From Rebecca billardiae RCC1528 (lineage: Eukaryota > Haptophyta): a stretch of DNA of 64,000 bases. The notes under the pieces were generated by a model, which was not told where the DNA came from, did not search any database, and worked only from the letters and a program-made list of their open reading frames with translations. The DNA lies in assembly GCA_965240325.2 (NCBI GenBank), contig OZ251239.1:124001-188000 (forward strand), in the 5' to 3' direction. Position numbers and translations under genes: made by a program. How positions within the stretch are numbered: the stretch's first letter is position 1; the number at the start of each line of letters is the position of its first letter. This document shows positions 22,004-32,591 of this stretch, in pieces.

Positions 22004-22400
22004 CAAGGGAGTCAAGGGTGCCCGCGCCCCAGTGGCGCGCTCGGCGGATGTTGGGATACACCTTTTTGCCCGCGGCCCTGCGGCGGCGGCGGCGATGGCG
22101 TGCTCCGCTGGCGGGGCGAGCGCACGGGGCACGGCGCTGCGGGCGCGGATGTGCCCGCGAAGCCGGCGCGTGCGGACGGGCTGTTGCGGGAGAGCATCTG
22201 GCGCCCTCCTGCGCCGCGCGACTTGCGCCACGCCTCTTTCGCCTCGGCTCAGAGCAGCGCGCACGCACGCGCCGCCTCAAGGCCAGCCTTGCCGCGCCGC
22301 AGCCGACCGCGCGCGCGCCGTGCGCGGCGTGGTCGGGAAGGAACGGGCGCTGCTGCCGGGCGAGATGGCGACGTCATAGGCGCACGCCATGCCGCCCCGC
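22004..22400. repeat. Copy A, left terminal inverted repeat
   Basis: 397 bp, inverted match to 22716-23112; corresponds to the right arm of copy B. Confidence 0.88.
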
Positions 22401-22715
22401 CACGCCTTGACGAGAGTGTCGTCGGTCCGTTTGCACGCCTTTTCGACTTGTCACAAATGGTGTGCACTGCCTCGCGGTCGTGACCGTTGTCGGGACGATC
22501 ATTGAGACACAGAACAGTGCCAGACGGGCACGCGGGCTACTCTTACATGAATGTTCATCACCGCGTGGTCATGTAGAAGTGCTGGGTGCGACGCTTTCCT
22601 CGCGCTGATGCTCTTTCATCATCTTCTTCGAGCTCAGGTCTGGCTTCAGGCACGGCAAGAAATCAGCACTCGTCAACAGCTGTGCGGATCCGTTCTCGTG
22701 CTCTTTCGCGGCGCC

Positions 22716-23112
22716 GCGGGGCGGCATGGCGTGCGCCCATGACGTCGCCATCTCGCCCGGCAGCAGCGCCCGTTCCTTCCCGACCACGCCGCGCACGGCG
22801 CGCGCGCGGTCGGCTGCGGCGCGGCAAGGCTGGCCTTGAGGCGGCGCGTGCGTGCGCGCTGCTCTGAGCCGAGGCGAAAGAGGCGTGGCGCAAGTCGCGC
22901 GTCGCAGGAGGGCGCCCGATACTCTCCCGCAACAGCCCGTCCGCACGCGCCGGCTTCGCGGGCACATCCGCGCCCGCAGCGCCGTGCCCCGTGCGCTCGC
23001 CCCGCCAGCGGAGCACGCCATCGCCGCCGCCGCCGCAGGGCGCCGAGCAAAAATCTGTATCCCAACATCCGCCGAGCGCGCCACTGGGGCGCGGGCACCC
23101 TTGACTCCCTTG
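22716..23112. repeat. Copy A, right terminal inverted repeat
   Basis: 397 bp, inverted match to 22004-22400; corresponds to the left arm of copy B. Confidence 0.88.
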
Positions 23113-23119
23113 ACCGGGA
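23113..23119. repeat. Target-site duplication, right of copy A
   Basis: accggga, matching 21997-22003. Confidence 0.8.
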
Positions 23120-23390
23120 ACAGCACTGGAGCACGTGACGGCCAAGCGCGACGACGTCATTGCGCGCCACGAAACACAAAAGCAGCCGTTGCGAGAAATT
23201 CCGGCCCGCTCGGGCCGCTCCGTGCGTCCAAGCGCTCCCAGCCAATCAGGGTGGTCGCTGCGCACACGTCCAGAGCCGTCTCCTCGTGTCCCAAAGGCCG
23301 GTATCGCCGTGGTAGACGGTGGCCTTTGGAAGGGCCCCATTCGCTTGGGGTCGAGGCCGGATCTCGTCGACCTCGCCGCCTTCGCGCGCC

Positions 23391-24029
23391 ATGCGCTCGA
23401 TCGCAGTCCTCGCCATCAGCGTCGTGGGCGCTGGGAGCGTGGCCGTCCGCCCGACGCCGCTGCGCGCGGTCATCAAGCCGTCCCCGGCGGTGCACGGCGC
23501 GCCACCACCGCCAAATCGCTCGCCAGACTTCCACGCCAACCTCGGCCGCGCAATCGACACCCTGCAGAGGGAGTACCCGACGCTGCTGGCGCAGGCGCCA
23601 TCACTCGACATATTCACCGACGACGTCGTCGCCGTCGATGCGCACAGCGGCCTCAAGTGGCACGGCAGGGAGGCGTACGCGCGAATGTTTGCCGCGATGC
23701 GCTGGGCGGCCGCCACGACGCTCGAGCGCGCAGAGATGGGATCGCTGATCGTGTACGACCCGTTCAGCTCGCAGATCCGCGTGAGATGGTCTGCGAAGCT
23801 GTTCAGGCGATGGTCCACCGACAAAAAGCCCGTGCACGTCGACGGCGTCGGCGTCTACTCGGTCGACGGCACCGGACACATCTGGCGGCACGAGATGCGC
23901 TCCGACGCGCCGTGCGCGCCGGGCACGCGGCACACGCAGCTGGCGCCGGGCCTGGCGCTCGCCGGGCTCGGCGGGTGTGAGAGCGTGCGCGAGTTCGACC
24001 ACGCGCTCGCCCCAGACGTGCTGCCCTGA
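23391..24029 (+). CDS. DUF2358 (SnoaL/NTF2-like) protein, probably plastid or secretory targeted
   Basis: 212 residues from the ATG at 23391; the frame is open further upstream but with no ATG. An N-terminal hydrophobic stretch (SIAVLAISVVGAGSVAVRP) looks like a signal or bipartite plastid-targeting segment. Residues about 47-170 match the layout of DUF2358 proteins: ANLGRAIDTLQREYPTLL, then LDIFTDDVVAVDAHSGLKWH, GREAYARMFAAMRW, and alternating strands ending in VYSVDGTGHIWRHEM. The fold is an NTF2-like cone. The family is common in plants, algae and cyanobacteria and its biochemical role is not established. The gene begins 278 bp beyond the end of mobile-element copy A, so its promoter may lie partly in the element. 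A hairpin repeat lies about 840 bp downstream. Confidence 0.8.
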   Translation: MRSIAVLAISVVGAGSVAVRPTPLRAVIKPSPAVHGAPPPPNRSPDFHANLGRAIDTLQREYPTLLAQAPSLDIFTDDVVAVDAHSGLKWHGREAYARMFAAMRWAAATTLERAEMGSLIVYDPFSSQIRVRWSAKLFRRWSTDKKPVHVDGVGVYSVDGTGHIWRHEMRSDAPCAPGTRHTQLAPGLALAGLGGCESVREFDHALAPDVLP

Positions 24030-24865
24030 GGCTCCGCACCGCTCGCCTCCCGGAGCCGCCACCGGACCGGACCGGAGGGAGCCCCCCTGCCCCCGGCCCA
24101 TGCCGTCCCGCACCGCACACGCGCACACCGTCCTGGCATCCGTCGTCCATGTCTCGGCGTCCCGCGAGCTCGCGCCGGCGAGCAAGCAAGCCGCACGGGG
24201 CCCTCCAGCTGTGCGCATGCCCCCGCTTCCGTGCTCCCCGTCGATGGCGGCGTGCGCCGACGCCGATCCACCTCCCGCATTCCATCCCCTCCATGCGGTC
24301 CATGCCCCGGACCCGCACACGCATCCCATGAGCATGAGCCATTCCTGTCATCTGTGCGACCCTTCCTTTTTCGGTCTTTCTTTCGTTCGGCCGCTCGACC
24401 AGCCTCGCACTGTCACGCTGCCAGTGTCTCTGCCCCCTGAGTCGGCCGGTGGCACCCCCGACTCCCGCGGGCCACTCGCCCGACTCGGACCCGCCGCCGC
24501 CGCCGCGCCGCGCTTTGACCGCAGGCACTGGCCGAGTACTCCCGCCGGTTACCGGTCAGGAACTAGGCCGATGCTCGGCCCACCGCCACCGGCTGCGGCC
24601 CGGCCTACGCCGGCCCTAGGCCAGCAGGCCGGCCCGCGGCCGCGGGCGCCGCGGCCGCGCCGCCCGCGGGCGCCGGGCCCGGCCGGCGCCGGGGTCAGCC
24701 GGGTCACCAGGAATCCGGCGCGGCGTGGCCTGGCCCTGGTCCAGCCCAGAATCGTGCCCGAGTCGGAACGGTTTCGGTTACGGTGACAGTCGGTGACTGC
24801 TGCCAGCAGGCGAATATTATGCTGTAAAGTATCAATAATAATAATAAGTACATACAAACATAATA
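24030..24865. other. Intergenic downstream of the DUF2358 gene
   Basis: No gene supported. A perfect-looking GC palindrome cluster (gcggccgcgggcgccgcggccgc) occurs near 24630-24660, and an ATAATA-rich patch lies at 24830-24865 just before the hairpin repeat. Confidence 0.45.
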
Positions 24866-25170
24866 ATGGCCCGCGGTGCAGGGCGGAGCGCGCAGCGTGG
24901 AGCTCGCACCAGCGGGCCCGAACCACGTTTCAAAAAGATCTTTGATCAAGAAAAAAGGGACGGGGGCGATTTTTAGGGCTGGCGGAGACCGAGTTTCGAG
25001 TTTTTGAGATCGCATTGAGAGGTCTATCAGGCCAAAAAAAACCGCGCCCAGCTGATTCCCTTAAGTAAAGACTAAAGTGCGATCTGGACGTCAGCTGGAC
25101 GTGACATTAGCTTGTAACGGTTCGTTACGAGCGCGATTTTAAGTATGATATTGCCGCCAACCGCCAACCG
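24866..25170 (+). repeat. Hairpin repeat plus diverged AT-richer tail (copy 1)
   Basis: Bases 24866-24903 are identical to 50566-50603 (38 bp). Both copies can fold: gcccgc at the start pairs with gcgggc about 40 bases on, and here ggtgc additionally pairs with gcacc. Both continue into cacgttt and caaaaagatc. The tail (about 24950-25170) shares ordered motifs with 52440-52800: gaccgagtttcg, ttgagatcgcat, ccgcgcc-gattcc and ttacgagcg-gatttt. No coding capacity. Probably a repeated non-coding element or structured RNA. Confidence 0.5.
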
Positions 25171-25610
25171 ATAAAAACGGCAAGGCCCAAGGGATCGGGA
25201 AACTTGATCACTTCTAACTGTGAATAGTAAAAAAAAGCAACGCGACGAACCCGGGCGCGCCGGCCCTTTGTGGGTACTCTCGTTCAGTCTATCATATCTA
25301 AGTACATTCGGGCTCCGGCTCTTGGAAAAGGCGTAACGTCCGTATTTCATACGCAGGCCCCTGAGGGAGGGACCTGCGCAGGTTCCTGATACGGAAGGTC
25401 CCTAGTGCGACAGATTGTCGTCTGTCAGTGTCTGAGTGCACGACGCGGTCTGAGCGCGCGCGCGCGCGGCGCGCCGCGCGCGCAGCGCGCGCCGACGCAG
25501 TTATCTGGTGAGCTGAGTTGCGTTGCTGGTGGAGCGGCGCGCCGCGCGCGCCGCAGGCGCGCGCGGCGCGCAGAGCCGCGCGCTACACGCCAAAAAGACG
25601 CGCGAGGCCC

Positions 25611-27532
25611 TTACGATGCAAATGCTTCAATCCGCACCTCGATCCGAGTTGATGGTGAAGAGTTATGGCTGTTTTCGTGCGCGCTGGCCCGCAGGGGCGG
25701 CGGGCGCGGGGCTGCGTGATGTGACCTCGATGCCGACATTGGCGCAAGCGACAAGCGCAGGGCGCTCACTGCGCAGGCGTGAGCACGGGGCAGGGGGATG
25801 TCAGCACACGCGCGCCGGCGCCGTGTTGGGCGGCGGGCGCGCCGCGCGCGTGCCACCGTGCACCTTCGAGATGTCAGCGGGCAGCTTGGACCCTCCGCGC
25901 CCGTGCTTCTGCACGACGTGCTCTGCTCGGCGCGGTTCCGCGTGGCCGCGGAGGTGTGCGTGAAGTGCCACGCCCTGCCCTTGAAGTGGATCGACAGCGC
26001 GCGATCGAGGAAGGGGATGCACTCGGCGAGGTGCGGCTTGGGCGCGCGTTCCAGCAGACCACCGCTTCCTCGACGCCCGCCTTGAACGAGAGGTGGCGCC
26101 CCGGCGTCGCGCAGCGGTCCCACACGCCTCCCATGCCCTCGACGACCGCCTCAGACGCGCCCTTGAGCGCGCAGTGCTGGAAGAGGTAGAGGTAGCTGAG
26201 GCAGCACTCGTAGAACTTGGGAAGAGAGAAGACGTCCTGCGCGAGCACGGCCGAGCTGGTCGCCCCGAGCCACCGCGCGCGGTGCAGCTCACTCGCGTCG
26301 ATCAGCAAGCGGCAGAGCGCGTTGAACTCGCCGACGACCACCTCGTCTCGCGGCAGCGTGATGCCGTGCCACCGGGAAGCAGAGTCGGGCGCGCCGACAA
26401 AGTCGGCGACGGTGCGCGCGCCGCGCGCGGAGCCGGAGGGCGTTCCGGCAGACGGGCGCGCCCAGCCGGCGAGGGTGCGCAGATGTCCAGCAGCATGAGC
26501 GCGGTACTGCTCGCCCTCGACGCTCAAGCTGGCCATCTTGCGCAGGTCGAGGCAGCCCGCCATCGCAGCGAGCAGATGCTCGGCGCTGCCCTGCTGCCGA
26601 AACCTGCGCAGCTCGTAGTTGTCAGCGATGCGCTTCGCCATCTCGGCGACGCCGTTCAGCGCGAACTTGATCGCGCGCCGCGCCTCCTCCGCTTTGGGCT
26701 TCGACTCGATCATCGGGAACTCGCGGCGGAAAGCTGCGCCGAGCCGCAGCTCCGAGGGCAGCGTCAGCGAGATCGCCTTGTGCTCGCGAATCAGCTGCGG
26801 CGTGCAGTTCTCGAGGTCGGCCATGTTGGCGCGCAGGAACTCGAGAGCGGGCACGCCAAGCTGCTGCGAGCCGGCCGGCGCGGGCATCACGCGCGACACG
26901 TCGCCTCGGCGCAGGTCGCCAGCGAGTTGACGCCTTGACGGAGGAGCTCGATAAAGGCGCGAGGGGCAGCATCGCACTCCCGCAGCAGTGAGTTCACCTC
27001 TTGCTCAGGGAGGGACGCGTCGACGGCTCATCTGCTCGCTGGTGCGCGCCATCTGCATGAGCAGCGACCCGTGGCTCGAGGGCGGCAGCAGTGCGTGTGA
27101 CGCGTCATCACCGTTGCCGTCGCTGTCTGCTTGAGTCAAATCTAGTGCGTCGGCAGCAGCGCAGTCGTCGGCCGCGCTCGCCCGCGGCCCTGGCGGCGTC
27201 CAGCTGGGCTGTCTCGCCCGCGGCTCTGGCGGCGTCCAGCTGGCGGACTGGACGTCGCCGGATTCGTCGATGCGCCGGCGCCTCGGGTCCGCGCGCGCTG
27301 CGTCCGCAGCACCTGCATCGTCATCGTCAGAGTCCGCGTCCTCGATGGGGTCGGACGCGAGCTCAACCGCGCCGCGCTTGAAGCCGTGAAACGCAGCGAA
27401 AGCTTGCTGCTGCCTCGAGAGTAGCGCCTCGTAGGCTGCGCACAACCGCCTGTGCTTCGCCAGGTTCTTCGCACAGAACTCGTGTTGGCAGCCCTCGCAC
27501 GTCGCCTTCTCGCTCGCGTCTCGTCGGGGCAT
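25611..27532 (-). pseudogene. C2HC zinc-finger protein gene, apparently frame-disrupted
   Basis: Block 1 (27532-27005) starts at an ATG and encodes a C2HC finger (C12, C15, H27, C31; CEGCQHEF, HRRLC) followed by an Asp/Ser/Pro-rich linker. Block 2 (about 27020-26893), in another frame, reads EQEVNSLLRECDAAPRAFI, ELLRQGVNSLATCAEA. Block 3 (about 26920-26045), in a third frame, is long and ordered: PQLIREHKAISLTLPSELR, FALNGVAEMAKRIADNYELR, PRDEVVVGEFNALCRLLID, FSLPKFYECCLSYLYLFQHC. Block 4 (from about 26045) resumes as PHLAECIPFLDRALSIHFKG. The block 3/4 break coincides with a ggcgcgcg run (26041-26048), consistent with a two-base slip. Joins 1/2 and 2/3 could be small introns. No family recognised; a finger plus a long helical body recalls mobile-element or chromatin proteins. 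Confidence 0.5.
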
Positions 27533-28110
27533 CGTGGGTGCGCCCGCCCGGGCCCGGGCGCGGCCGGCCGCGGAAGTTCTGAAGTACCGTGTACGGTCCG
27601 TTGGTTCAGTAAGTACCTACCTGGTAGTGTCTGACGACGTACGACTGTCTGTCAATCTGTTATCTATCATTATCGATTGTCAATGTAGATCTCAATTAAA
27701 ACCCGTTGGCCGTTACGCCCGTTAGGCCGTTACGCTGGCAGGTCCCCTGAGGCTGAGCGCCCACAGTGTACGCAGGTCCCTCAGCAGATTCCAAGAGCCG
27801 GCATTGGCTCGCTAACGGTGTTGGGGACTTGGGGGCATAAGGTCATTTTACAAATTGTCCAATACCCTTTTCCTCTGAAAGTAGGGCCAAAACGAGCAGA
27901 CTGCAGACGATAAATCGAATAAAATAACAAATTCCGCACCATCGCCGCGCGATGTGCCCTTGCGATCGAGTTGGGCCAAGTGTCTCGGGAACAACGGACC
28001 GCGAGCGAGCCCTTGCCCGGACCGACGACCGGCGGGCGCGAAAGCGACCCACTGAACGACCACGGCGAACGAACAACGACCCACACGCTCGCCCCAGCGA
28101 CCGCTCCTCC
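27533..28110. other. Divergent intergenic region
   Basis: Upstream of the zinc-finger gene (minus) and the next gene (plus). It contains a repeated gcaggtccc/ctgagg theme near 27735-27785, reminiscent of 25350-25390, and an AT-richer patch near 27640-27700. No gene supported. Confidence 0.4.
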
Positions 28111-31100
28111 ATGGCGTCGCAGCTGCTGCTCGCGACGGTGGCCGCCGTGCCGGCGCATGCGCCCATGGCTCCGGATCTCGGACCGCGCCGCGCGCGCACC
28201 GACGCTCACGATAACGACTCTGCTCGCGCCACGCAGCACGTCCGATCGCTCGTGGACGCCGAGGCGGCCTCAGATCGTGAATGCATCGAGAACCTCCTGG
28301 TGCGCAGCGCTTTCACACAGCGCCTCCCACACGACGGCATGTGCTGGGGCGTGGTGCCGGGAGCGGTGAGTGGCGCACAGATCGTCATGCGCGACGAGAC
28401 GCGCCGCTCGAGCCTTGCGCCATGCACCGTGCTGCGAGCAGTGGACAGCAACCGACAGCAGTCTCCTGCCGTTGCGTACAAGGTGCTCAAACCCGACGGC
28501 AGCACAGTCCTCGCCGAGTGCGGGCAGATCTCGCTGGCGAGCTCGCCGCTGCAGCTCTCTCGGCAAGGCCTCGTGCTGCCCGGGTGCACCGTGCGCATCC
28601 ACGCCGGCGACGCCAATCACGAGATGCGCGGGGTGGTGACAGGAGCGCATCCGGCGGCGGTGGCTGGAGCACAGCAGTGCTCCCTCCCGTGGTACGAGGT
28701 GCGCGCGGACGACGGCTCCGAGCACGAGTTGCGCGCCGCGCAATTCGAGCTGGCGACCACGGGGGAGCGCGAGCTCACGGCAGAGGAGCACGTTCGGTAC
28801 CTGCACGCGCAGCCGAGCGCACAGCAGCATGATGCTGGCTCCTGCGGCGTGAACGCCGGAGGCAGAGACAACACCCCAACTCACACGCACACGGAGTCCC
28901 AGGCGACCACGAGCTGCGAGGCGCTCCCCGCTGATCGCGACGACACGGCGTACGACGCGAAGCGTCCGAAAACTGCAGCGGCCGATGACGAGCCCACCCG
29001 CTCGGTGTCGAGCGCGGCGCGCGCGGCGGTGAGCGCCACGTGCGCCGCCTTCGTGAGCAGGGAGCAGCACAACACGACGGCTGCCTCAAACGACAACCCA
29101 GTGCCCACGCCAGTGAGCGCCTCGACGGACAACCCGGAGATGACAATGCCGCTGCTCGTGCGGCTGGCCTGCGCACTCGCTCCACCGGCCGCCTCCGCGC
29201 TGCTGAGCATGCGCTGCCCCACCTCGACCGAGCTCCCTGGTCTGGACATCCTGCAGTCGAGTGTGAGCTGGCTGCGCGAGGCTGACCCCACCATGGCGCG
29301 CGCGGATGCTGGGGACGAGGATCGTCTGCGATGCGTGGCCGCCCTCGTCGGTGTGCACTCTGTGGGGGGGGAACGGGGCTGGACGCCTGAGCAGAGCGTG
29401 CGGCTGCTCATCGCACGCAGGCTCGCGGTGGGCACGCGGCAGCTGTCCAAGCTCACGCTCGGCCCCAAGTCGCAGAACGCCTGCCGCCTGCAGCTGCAGC
29501 GGCTCAAGCGAGCGTTCGCCGATCCGCCCGTGCCGCTCCTCGTGGTGCAGCTGCGCGGCGTTCTGGACGTGCTCCCCGGCGCGGCGACGTGGGCCACGCA
29601 CACCTTCTTCAACGACGAGGAGTCCTCCGTGGCGGCGGTGGCGCGCTCGATGCTGCGCGAGCAGCGTGAGCAGCACAGCCGCGCGCATCGGCCAGGCGCA
29701 CGGGTCGTGCTGTGCGGGCTGCAGGTGAGCCGGCAATTCAACGGCTGCGCCGGCATCGTGGACCACTACCAAGCCGGCACGAGCGTGCCGCGCTACGCTG
29801 TGCGCATCGCGGACGTGCCCATGCTCCTCTGCGTGCGCGCCGCGAATCTGAGTGCTGCCGCCGCGCACGACCACGGCTGCGGCGAAGTGCCCCCCCATCA
29901 CCACCGCCACAGGTCGGTGAGGCGAGCGCGCGCGCAGGACGCCGAGCCGCCCTTCCCTGGGCGGGAGCACGACGCGTCGAGGCCGGCGCTGCCGCTCACG
30001 TACGAGTGGCAACGCCTGCCGCTCCCTACCGAGCTGCTCTCGAGCTGGTCGCTGCCACCCAGCGCGCAGGTGAGCGGTGGCGCAGCGGGCAGGGCCGGCG
30101 GCGCCGACGCGTGGGCGAGGATCCCGCCGAGCTGGCACCTGTGCATCCCGGCTGAGCGCATGGTGCACATGGGCGCGGGTGTGCTCGAGGAGGCGTCAGA
30201 GGCGGCTCCGCGCGCGCACGCGTTCAACCTCATGGACGTCGCCGCCGCCACAACTGTGGGCGAGATCAGCACGGTCGTGGCTCGCCACCTGCGCGCAAGC
30301 TACCACCGCGCGGTGGAGGCGCAGCGGGACAGCTGCCGCCGTGCCGAGTGCTGCCGGGCGCAACCCCCCACCGCGGCGCACGGCGCGCCGTGCTGCGCCG
30401 AGGCGCGCGAGCCCGCTCAGCCGCACACCCCCGCCACCGACGCCGTGCACGAGGTGAGGCTGGCCACGCTCAACAGGTCCGGAGATGGGTCGGTGCTCGG
30501 CGCCAGCGTGCTCGACGCGGGCAGCACCGCCGAGGCGGCCGATCTCTTCAACCGGCAGGCCGATCTCGTCGTCATCAGCCTCCCGCGCGGCGACGGATCG
30601 TCTGGGCTCGAGCGCGCCCTGCAGCGCGCCAGCACGTCGGCGGCCAACACGCGCCCGCGCGCGCCGGAGCACACGGGCATGCTGAACAACCTCCTTGGGG
30701 GCACCACCGAGTACGCTGAGGAGACCAACCTGTCGGAGGGTAATTGTGGGTATTATCATACCCAGTTGGGGGCTGCCCAGGGGGCGCGCGGCACGCGCTC
30801 GCTCCAAAAACGGGGCGAGCCCTCGTCGCCCTCGATCGACCGCCATCGGTGTGGACGACCGCGCGGAGCGCGCGCCGCGCGCGCGCCGCCCGCGCGGCCG
30901 CGGGCGCCTCCCGCGCGGGTGGCGCACGCACGCCCGCGCGCCCGCCCGCGCGCGCGGCCGCGTTTGCGGGCGCGCGCGGATTGTCGAAGGCTTCTGTCTG
31001 TCGGGCGTTGCGTCCGACTCGTGCGCCATGTCGTGCCATGTCGTGGCGTGCGCATGTGCGCACTCTCGGTGGGGTGGTGCGCCGGCGGCGGCGCTCTCCT

Positions 31101-31251
31101 GAATTCTACCCCGCGCCCGTTTCGCTGTGCGTGCGCGCTGCGTCGCGCAGGCACGCGAGAGTACCTGCGGCTCCCGCGCGGCCGACGTGGACGGTTGCCC
31201 CGGCCCGCCGCTCGAGCACGCGCTCGCGTGTCTGCGTGGACTGGGTTATAG
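28111..31251 (+). CDS. Large unrecognised protein with SH3/Tudor-like segments; 3' end uncertain
   Basis: The start is taken at 28111 (tccATGGCG context); an in-frame ATG also exists at 27952. Up to about 30720 the frame reads as ordinary protein. Three segments resemble small beta-barrel (SH3/Tudor-like) modules common in algal proteins: about residues 72-135 (GMCWGVVPGAVSGAQIVM), 153-215 (GCTVRIHAGDANHEMRGVV) and 528-583 (GARVVLCGLQVSRQFNGCAG, RYAVRIADVPMLLCVRAANL). About 422-470 (RGWTPEQSVRLLIARRLAVG) is weakly Myb/SANT-like. Between them are Ser/Thr/His-rich linkers. Beyond residue about 870 the frame becomes Arg/Pro-rich and probably runs past a true splice donor or stop, so the last 170 residues should be distrusted. 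A chromatin or nucleic-acid role is a guess. Confidence 0.6.
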   Translation: MASQLLLATVAAVPAHAPMAPDLGPRRARTDAHDNDSARATQHVRSLVDAEAASDRECIENLLVRSAFTQRLPHDGMCWGVVPGAVSGAQIVMRDETRRSSLAPCTVLRAVDSNRQQSPAVAYKVLKPDGSTVLAECGQISLASSPLQLSRQGLVLPGCTVRIHAGDANHEMRGVVTGAHPAAVAGAQQCSLPWYEVRADDGSEHELRAAQFELATTGERELTAEEHVRYLHAQPSAQQHDAGSCGVNAGGRDNTPTHTHTESQATTSCEALPADRDDTAYDAKRPKTAAADDEPTRSVSSAARAAVSATCAAFVSREQHNTTAASNDNPVPTPVSASTDNPEMTMPLLVRLACALAPPAASALLSMRCPTSTELPGLDILQSSVSWLREADPTMARADAGDEDRLRCVAALVGVHSVGGERGWTPEQSVRLLIARRLAVGTRQLSKLTLGPKSQNACRLQLQRLKRAFADPPVPLLVVQLRGVLDVLPGAATWATHTFFNDEESSVAAVARSMLREQREQHSRAHRPGARVVLCGLQVSRQFNGCAGIVDHYQAGTSVPRYAVRIADVPMLLCVRAANLSAAAAHDHGCGEVPPHHHRHRSVRRARAQDAEPPFPGREHDASRPALPLTYEWQRLPLPTELLSSWSLPPSAQVSGGAAGRAGGADAWARIPPSWHLCIPAERMVHMGAGVLEEASEAAPRAHAFNLMDVAAATTVGEISTVVARHLRASYHRAVEAQRDSCRRAECCRAQPPTAAHGAPCCAEAREPAQPHTPATDAVHEVRLATLNRSGDGSVLGASVLDAGSTAEAADLFNRQADLVVISLPRGDGSSGLERALQRASTSAANTRPRAPEHTGMLNNLLGGTTEYAEETNLSEGNCGYYHTQLGAAQGARGTRSLQKRGEPSSPSIDRHRCGRPRGARAARAPPARPRAPPARVAHARPRARPRARPRLRARADCRRLLSVGRCVRLVRHVVPCRGVRMCALSVGWCAGGGALLNSTPRPFRCACALRRAGTREYLRLPRGRRGRLPRPAARARARVSAWTGL

Positions 31252-31279
31252 CGCGCGTGCCGCGCCTTCTTTTCTCGGT

Positions 31280-31960
31280 GCAGGCGCGCTGGCTGCAGGC
31301 CTTGGCCATCGACTACGCGGCGCGCACCCTAGCACTCCCTAGCAGCCAGCCGCGACGAGTCCGAGTCTGCGCGCGCAGATGGGCGGCGGCGCGCAGGCCG
31401 TGCGCGCGCAGTGATACACGAGCACGTGCGCGTGAAGGCGCTGGACGCCGAGCTGGCAAAGCGCGACGCCGAGCTCGACGCGTGCGCTCAGAGGCGCTGG
31501 GCGCCGAGCTGGCGAAGCGAGACGCCGAGCTCGACGCGCTGCGTCACGCGGCACGGATGCGCTGGGCGCGCGCGCTGCCCTTGTCCACGCCCTGCAGCAG
31601 CTCGAGCAGGTGTGGACGGCCCTCGAAGCTACGGTGGGCGAGCGCGCGCCGCTCAGCCTGCCGCTGGCCGCCGCCATCCTCGAGGCCGACGCGGCGGAGC
31701 AGGCGGCGGGCGAGCACGGCGGCGCGGTGCGGAGCAGGGCACGCGTGCGCCTGGCGGCGGGCGCGACACGCCACTCGCTTCGTCCCACCCCGAGCTCCGC
31801 TCGGTCTGCGCGTGGCTGCGCAGCGTGGGCGGGCAGCAGTGGCGCGCGCTCTCGCTATGCCGGCCCGAGGCGCGCCGGCTGAGCGACCAGCGGCCCCATC
31901 GTCGAGCGCATGGCGCAGCGCGAGCACCTCAAGCAGGTGCGCGCGCGCGCGCGCACGCGC
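31280..31960 (+). CDS. Possible small multi-exon gene or gene fragment
   Basis: Several coding-like blocks in changing frames: [18 protein letters not shown] right after a plausible acceptor (ttctcggtgcag, about 31283); a duplicated heptad [24 protein letters not shown] (31440-31550); [18 protein letters not shown], then [20 protein letters not shown] (31575-31700); [19 protein letters not shown] (31785-31870); and [15 protein letters not shown] (31895-31940). These could be short exons continuing the preceding gene or a decayed copy. I could not close the reading phase. Family not recognised. Confidence 0.3.
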
Positions 31961-32312
31961 CGGCCCGCGCCGCGCGGCGCCTCTCGCCCTGCACGCGCGC
32001 CGCCCCGCTTCCCCGCGCGGCCCGTCCGCGCCTCTCGCCCTGCGCGCGCGCCGCCCCGCTTCCCCGCGCGGCCCGTCCGCTGGTGTCCCGTGCCACCCTT
32101 GGCCGTCGGCGCGCCCATTCTGATTCACGCGCCGCGAGTCCGACGGACTGGTCTGACTCTCACTCACTCTCCGAGACGGTGCGGCTCGGCCTGTCTGACT
32201 GCCAGGCAGACGCCAGACCGTGCGGATTGACGACTTCACGGTCTCATTCTCAACCACTGCGCCGCGGGCCCCCAACTGCGTTGGTTCTACGGAAAAGGAC
32301 CGCGGAACGCGG

Positions 32313-32480
<168 letters not shown>

Positions 32481-32591
32481 CGACGTGGCAGCATCGGACA
32501 AGCGTCAGGCTCACAGTGCAACAGACACATAGAATGCGTCCGCGCCTTCCGTCCAGGTCAGACAGTGCGCCACCCGCAGCCCGCTGCCCCC

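Larger units (their letters stand above)
22004..23112 (-). mobile_element. 1109-bp long-TIR element, copy A
   Basis: The ends read CAAGGGAGTC...GACTCCCTTG. Terminal inverted repeats are 397 bp each (22004-22400 and 22716-23112) and flank a 315-bp core. A 7-bp direct duplication (accggga) abuts both ends. The reverse complement occurs as copy B at 48368-49476, with the same 1109-bp length. The two arms within one copy differ at a few places (for example acctttttgcccgcgg versus agatttttgctcggcg), while the corresponding arms of the two copies match wherever compared, so both descend recently from one source. No transposase is visible, so it is non-autonomous. It sits between the divergent PDI-like and DUF2358 genes, 133 bp from one start and 278 bp from the other. 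Strand here is set arbitrarily relative to copy B. Confidence 0.9.

Noticed and set aside
22004-23112. Assigning the 1109-bp element to the hAT superfamily because of its CA-GG-type terminus
   Set aside because: Both target duplications are 7 bp, not the 8 bp expected of hAT, and no transposase is present.
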